Shown: piece after piece, positions 14,229 to 16,368 of the stretch
Numbering within the stretch: position 1 is the stretch's first letter
Layout of the letters: each line of letters starts with the position of its first letter
Assembly: GCA_001602885.1 (NCBI GenBank)
Contig: LUZH01000339.1
Location: forward strand, 1-16,368
DNA length: 16,368 nt
Origin: Bacteroidales bacterium Bact_16
GTDB taxonomy: Bacteria > Bacteroidota > Bacteroidia > Bacteroidales > UBA932
Reading direction: 5' to 3'
Notes under the pieces: model-generated
The model's input: the letters and a program-made list of their open reading frames with translations, nothing else
Told to the model about the DNA's origin: nothing
Databases searched by the model: none
Made by a program: the position numbers and the translations under genes

Positions 14229-15426
14229 TCTCCACGTCGCCGAAGCGGCCGGTGAGGGTGCCGCCACCCGCGTCAAGGACCTCCTGGAAGAAGTTGCGCG
14301 TGAGCTGTCCGCGCCAGACGATATCGTCCTTGTCTTTGTAGGGGATGTCCAGCTCGAATCCGTAGGATTTGGAGTTGTACTTGACCACGGCGCTGCACTT
14401 CCAGCTCGTCGTGGTGCCGCCGTCGTCCTCGACCACCATGAAGGCGATCTTCTCCATCTGGTCCGTGAAATTGGTCAGCAGGACCGCGTCGAACGGGATC
14501 TTCTTGCCGAGCTGGTGGCGCCGGACGACCAGCATCAGGTCCGTCACGCTGGGCGAGTAGTTCCTGAGGTCCTCTTCCTTGGTGGCCTTGAAGCCGTCCA
14601 CGGCGCCGGTCTTGATGAAGAATTCGGACGCGCCGCCGAACCAGCTGTCGTAGTTGCGCAGGGTCTTGAAACTCTGGATGCTGAAGATGTACTCTTCCCC
14701 CTCCGTTTTCCCGTCGTCCTTCTTGCCGGCCTTCGTCCCGTCCGCCGGGAACTCCTGCACGAAGAGCTCCAGCGGGGTGAATCCCGCGTCGTCGTTGCGG
14801 TTGATCACCCAGACCGGCCGCTCCTGCGCCACCTGCTCGTTCACGAGGACGGAATCCACCACGTGCGCGCCGTCCGCGTCGACGCGGACCGCGTAGCCGT
14901 AGTTGGACTCGGCGCCATAGCCCGGGTCGAAGGTCACGATGGGGAAGGTCTTGCCGTCCCAGTTCTCCGAATAGGGCCAGTAGATCTGCATGTCGGAGGC
15001 GCTGAGCGCGTTGATGTAGCGCTCGACGTCCGCCGCGCCCGCCTTGGTGCCGTATTTCTGCGCCAGGTAGTCGGCGAACAGGTCGCGCAGCGGCGTCCGG
15101 TAGCCGCCGGCCTTGCTGGGCTTCCCTGCGTCGCCCACGCCCGCGCCGGGCGCGGTGAAGAGGTCGTTGAGCATGTACTCCTCGTCGTAGCCGTGGCCCG
15201 ACGAGGCGTTCACCGCGTCATATACCTCGTTGAGGTGTTCGTGTTGCAGAGGAAGGTCGGACAGCATCTGCGCCACGTCCGACAGAGAAAAGAGTCCGGT
15301 GCCGGACGCCGAGAGATCGAGGCTTTTCCCCCGTCCGTCGCATCCCGCGACGGCCAGGGCCCCCAGCAGCCCCATCGCCAGGATCCGGACCGGACCCGTC
15401 AGGTTGGATGATTTTGAAATTCTCAT
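14209..15426 (-). CDS. Lipoprotein of unknown function
   Basis: The predicted product is 405 aa. A type II signal peptide ends in the lipobox VAGC (C29), preceded by a hydrophobic stretch (about 14-27) and basic residues (R2, K5, R14). No acidic surface-export signal follows the cysteine (DGRGKSLDLS), so anchoring on the periplasmic side is more likely than surface display. The mature part is acidic and mixed alpha/beta, with Trp/Tyr-rich phrases (MQIYWPYSENWDG, NYDSWFGG) and a charged spacer AGKKDDGKTEGEE (about 231-243). The C-terminal FGDVEITFGL suggests a final beta strand. I do not recognise the family. ATG 15426 fits the lipobox position. The gene has its own promoter (15470-15505) and convergent overlap with the U32 gene, so it is probably monocistronic. 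Confidence 0.82.
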   Translation of the reverse strand: MRISKSSNLTGPVRILAMGLLGALAVAGCDGRGKSLDLSASGTGLFSLSDVAQMLSDLPLQHEHLNEVYDAVNASSGHGYDEEYMLNDLFTAPGAGVGDAGKPSKAGGYRTPLRDLFADYLAQKYGTKAGAADVERYINALSASDMQIYWPYSENWDGKTFPIVTFDPGYGAESNYGYAVRVDADGAHVVDSVLVNEQVAQERPVWVINRNDDAGFTPLELFVQEFPADGTKAGKKDDGKTEGEEYIFSIQSFKTLRNYDSWFGGASEFFIKTGAVDGFKATKEEDLRNYSPSVTDLMLVVRRHQLGKKIPFDAVLLTNFTDQMEKIAFMVVEDDGGTTTSWKCSAVVKYNSKSYGFELDIPYKDKDDIVWRGQLTRNFFQEVLDAGGGTLTGRFGDVEITFGLQ

Positions 15427-15469
15427 AGTCGTATGTTTTATGATCGTTCACGTTTTCGTTCCGCTGCTG

Positions 15470-15500
15470 CAAAGTGACGGACAATTATCCGTTTAACCAA
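15470..15500 (-). promoter_or_regulatory. Promoter of the lipoprotein gene
   Basis: On the minus strand, TCACTTTG (15477-15470) has one mismatch to TAnnTTTG. A TTG lies about 20 bp upstream (near 15498-15500), the usual -33 spacing in Bacteroidetes. The leader to ATG 15426 is 43 nt, longer than at the other promoters here. Confidence 0.45.
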
Positions 15501-15517
15501 CAGATTAAACGTTTAAT
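15490..15517. promoter_or_regulatory. Operator-like repeat/palindrome upstream of the lipoprotein gene
   Basis: ATTAAACGTTTAAT (15504-15517) is a perfect 14-bp palindrome. Its CGTTTAA half (15510-15516) recurs in direct orientation at 15490-15496, exactly 20 bp away, and also forms an inverted pair with TTAAACG (15505-15511). The block overlaps and lies just upstream of the -33 region, a typical regulator position. The binding factor is unknown. Confidence 0.45.
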
Positions 15518-15548
15518 TCTCCGTGTCGGCCAGCCGCGTGGGTACAGA

Positions 15549-16368
15549 TCAGTCCGAGAACCGGACGAATCGTATTTTTTCGTAGAAATCGGGGACGTTT
15601 TGTACGTTTTTTAATCCCGCGTCGCGGAAGACGGCGGCCGTCTCCGGGCCGAGCGTCTCGTTGATCTCGACGACGCCGGCCCCGCCGGGCCGCAGGAAAC
15701 GCTGCGCCCAGCGCGCCACCGCGCGATAGAAGCGCAGCGGGTCGTCGTCCGGCACGAAGAGCGCCATCGCGGGCTCGTGCTCCAGCACGTTGCGCCGCAT
15801 CTGCGCCCGCTCGCGCTCCAGCACGTAAGGGGGATTGCTGACGATCAGGTCAAAGGGGCCGTAGGGGAAATCCTGCTCCGTGTCCAGCACGTCGGCCCGC
15901 AGGAACGTCGGGCCGGTCTCGCCCGGAAACTGCCCGCGGGCGTAGCCCAGGGCCGTTTCCGACAGGTCCACGCCGATTACCTCGGCGTCGCGGACCTCCT
16001 TGGCGATGCTCCACGCGATACAGCCCGAGCCGGTGCAGAGGTCCAGCACCCGGGGCGCGCGGTCGAGGTCCATCTCCCGCAGCAGGCGGACGGCGTCGGC
16101 GACCAGCAGCTCCGTCTCGGGCCGCGGGACCAGCACGCCGGGCCCCACGGCGAAGCGGTGCCCGCAGAATTCGGCGACGCCGAGCACATACTGGATGGGC
16201 TCGCCGCCGGCCAGCCGCCGCAGGTCCTCCTCCAGTTCGGCGAGCCGGTCGTCGGGGATGCGCGTCTGCGGCTCGACGATGTGGGTGTAGGAAGCGGTGC
16301 CAAGCTTCTCGGTGCAGAGCATCAAAACCAAACCCCTCGCCTCCGGCGAAGGGTAAAGGGTTTCGAGG
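15549..16368 (-). CDS. prmC: Peptide chain release factor N5-glutamine methyltransferase (5' end outside window)
   Basis: About 272 residues are visible. The frame stays open to the right edge, and the codons upstream of the first ATG (16322) read LETLYPSPEARGLVLM, the expected PrmC N-terminal helix phrase, so translation starts beyond the window and ATG 16322 or TTG 16331 are not the true start. The N-terminal helical domain ends at GGEPIQYVLG, followed by VLVPRPETELLV. The Rossmann SAM-binding motif is VLDLCTGSGCIAWSIA (slightly off the usual GTGSG), and the catalytic NPPY appears in LIVSNPPYVLERE. PrmC (HemK) methylates the Gln of the GGQ motif in release factors RF1 and RF2. It is cytosolic. 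It ends 122 bp before the lipoprotein start, and that gap contains the lipoprotein promoter. Confidence 0.93.
   Translation of the reverse strand, partial: LETLYPSPEARGLVLMLCTEKLGTASYTHIVEPQTRIPDDRLAELEEDLRRLAGGEPIQYVLGVAEFCGHRFAVGPGVLVPRPETELLVADAVRLLREMDLDRAPRVLDLCTGSGCIAWSIAKEVRDAEVIGVDLSETALGYARGQFPGETGPTFLRADVLDTEQDFPYGPFDLIVSNPPYVLERERAQMRRNVLEHEPAMALFVPDDDPLRFYRAVARWAQRFLRPGGAGVVEINETLGPETAAVFRDAGLKNVQNVPDFYEKIRFVRFSD

Noticed and set aside
16320..16331. TTG 16331 or ATG 16322 as the prmC start
   Set aside because: The frame continues upstream to the window edge with family-typical sequence; both would delete the N-terminal helix.
16335..16353. Inverted repeat (CCCTCGCC / GGCGAAGGG) near the right edge that resembles a terminator or REP element
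   Set aside because: It lies within the prmC frame and encodes PrmC-like residues (YPSPEARG), so coding constraint explains it.
1..16368. CRISPR array, tRNA, rRNA, riboswitch, insertion sequence or phage genes
   Set aside because: No regularly spaced repeats, tRNA-like cloverleaf, rRNA segment or transposase/integrase motif was noticed on either strand; intergenic space is too short for a known riboswitch.

Overview
The window looks like ordinary chromosome from a high-GC member of the Bacteroidetes, probably order Bacteroidales. The evidence is the repeated promoter element TAnnTTTG (the Bacteroidetes -7 box) in every 5' intergenic region, the near absence of Shine-Dalgarno sequences, several protein families typical of the phylum (DUF3109, a Bacteroidetes-type Xaa-Pro aminopeptidase starting MFGKE, a duplicated M16 protein), and GC-rich coding sequence interrupted by short AT-rich promoter islands. 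Genus cannot be fixed from sequence alone. No rRNA, tRNA, CRISPR array, transposase, phage gene or origin was seen, and no stretch over 300 bp lacks a gene.

Layout, left to right. (1) A secreted GH43-type glycosidase (minus, runs off the left edge) is divergent from a secreted NlpC/P60-LysM peptidoglycan hydrolase (plus). (2) A tight minus-strand operon follows: Xaa-Pro aminopeptidase, then FabG, then ComF, with 2-5 nt gaps. (3) An inositol-monophosphatase-family enzyme (plus) is divergent from that operon and convergent with hemW. (4) A membrane-anchored coiled-coil protein and hemW form a minus-strand pair with abutting stop and start. (5) A small two-TM protein (plus) is divergent from the coiled-coil gene and overlaps the 3' end of a DUF3109 protein. 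(6) A duplicated, apparently catalytically dead M16 protein is translationally coupled to the DUF3109 gene (minus). (7) A secreted TPR protein coupled to a U32-family RNA hydroxylase (plus) is divergent from M16. (8) A lipoprotein of unknown function (minus) lies behind a promoter with an operator-like repeat. (9) prmC (minus) has its 5' end outside the window.

Most genes serve housekeeping or envelope functions: release-factor methylation, fatty-acid synthesis, RNA modification, heme handling, peptide and cell-wall turnover. I did not find a self-evident new multi-gene system. The most unusual signal is regulatory. All four divergent intergenic regions carry facing -7 boxes, three of them 21-22 bp apart, and at each one gene begins only 5-8 nt after its box (predicted leaderless or nearly so) while its partner has a 24-35 nt leader. 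Two genes (hemW and the U32 gene) also carry in-frame segments that look like inserted non-coding repeats in inter-element loops.
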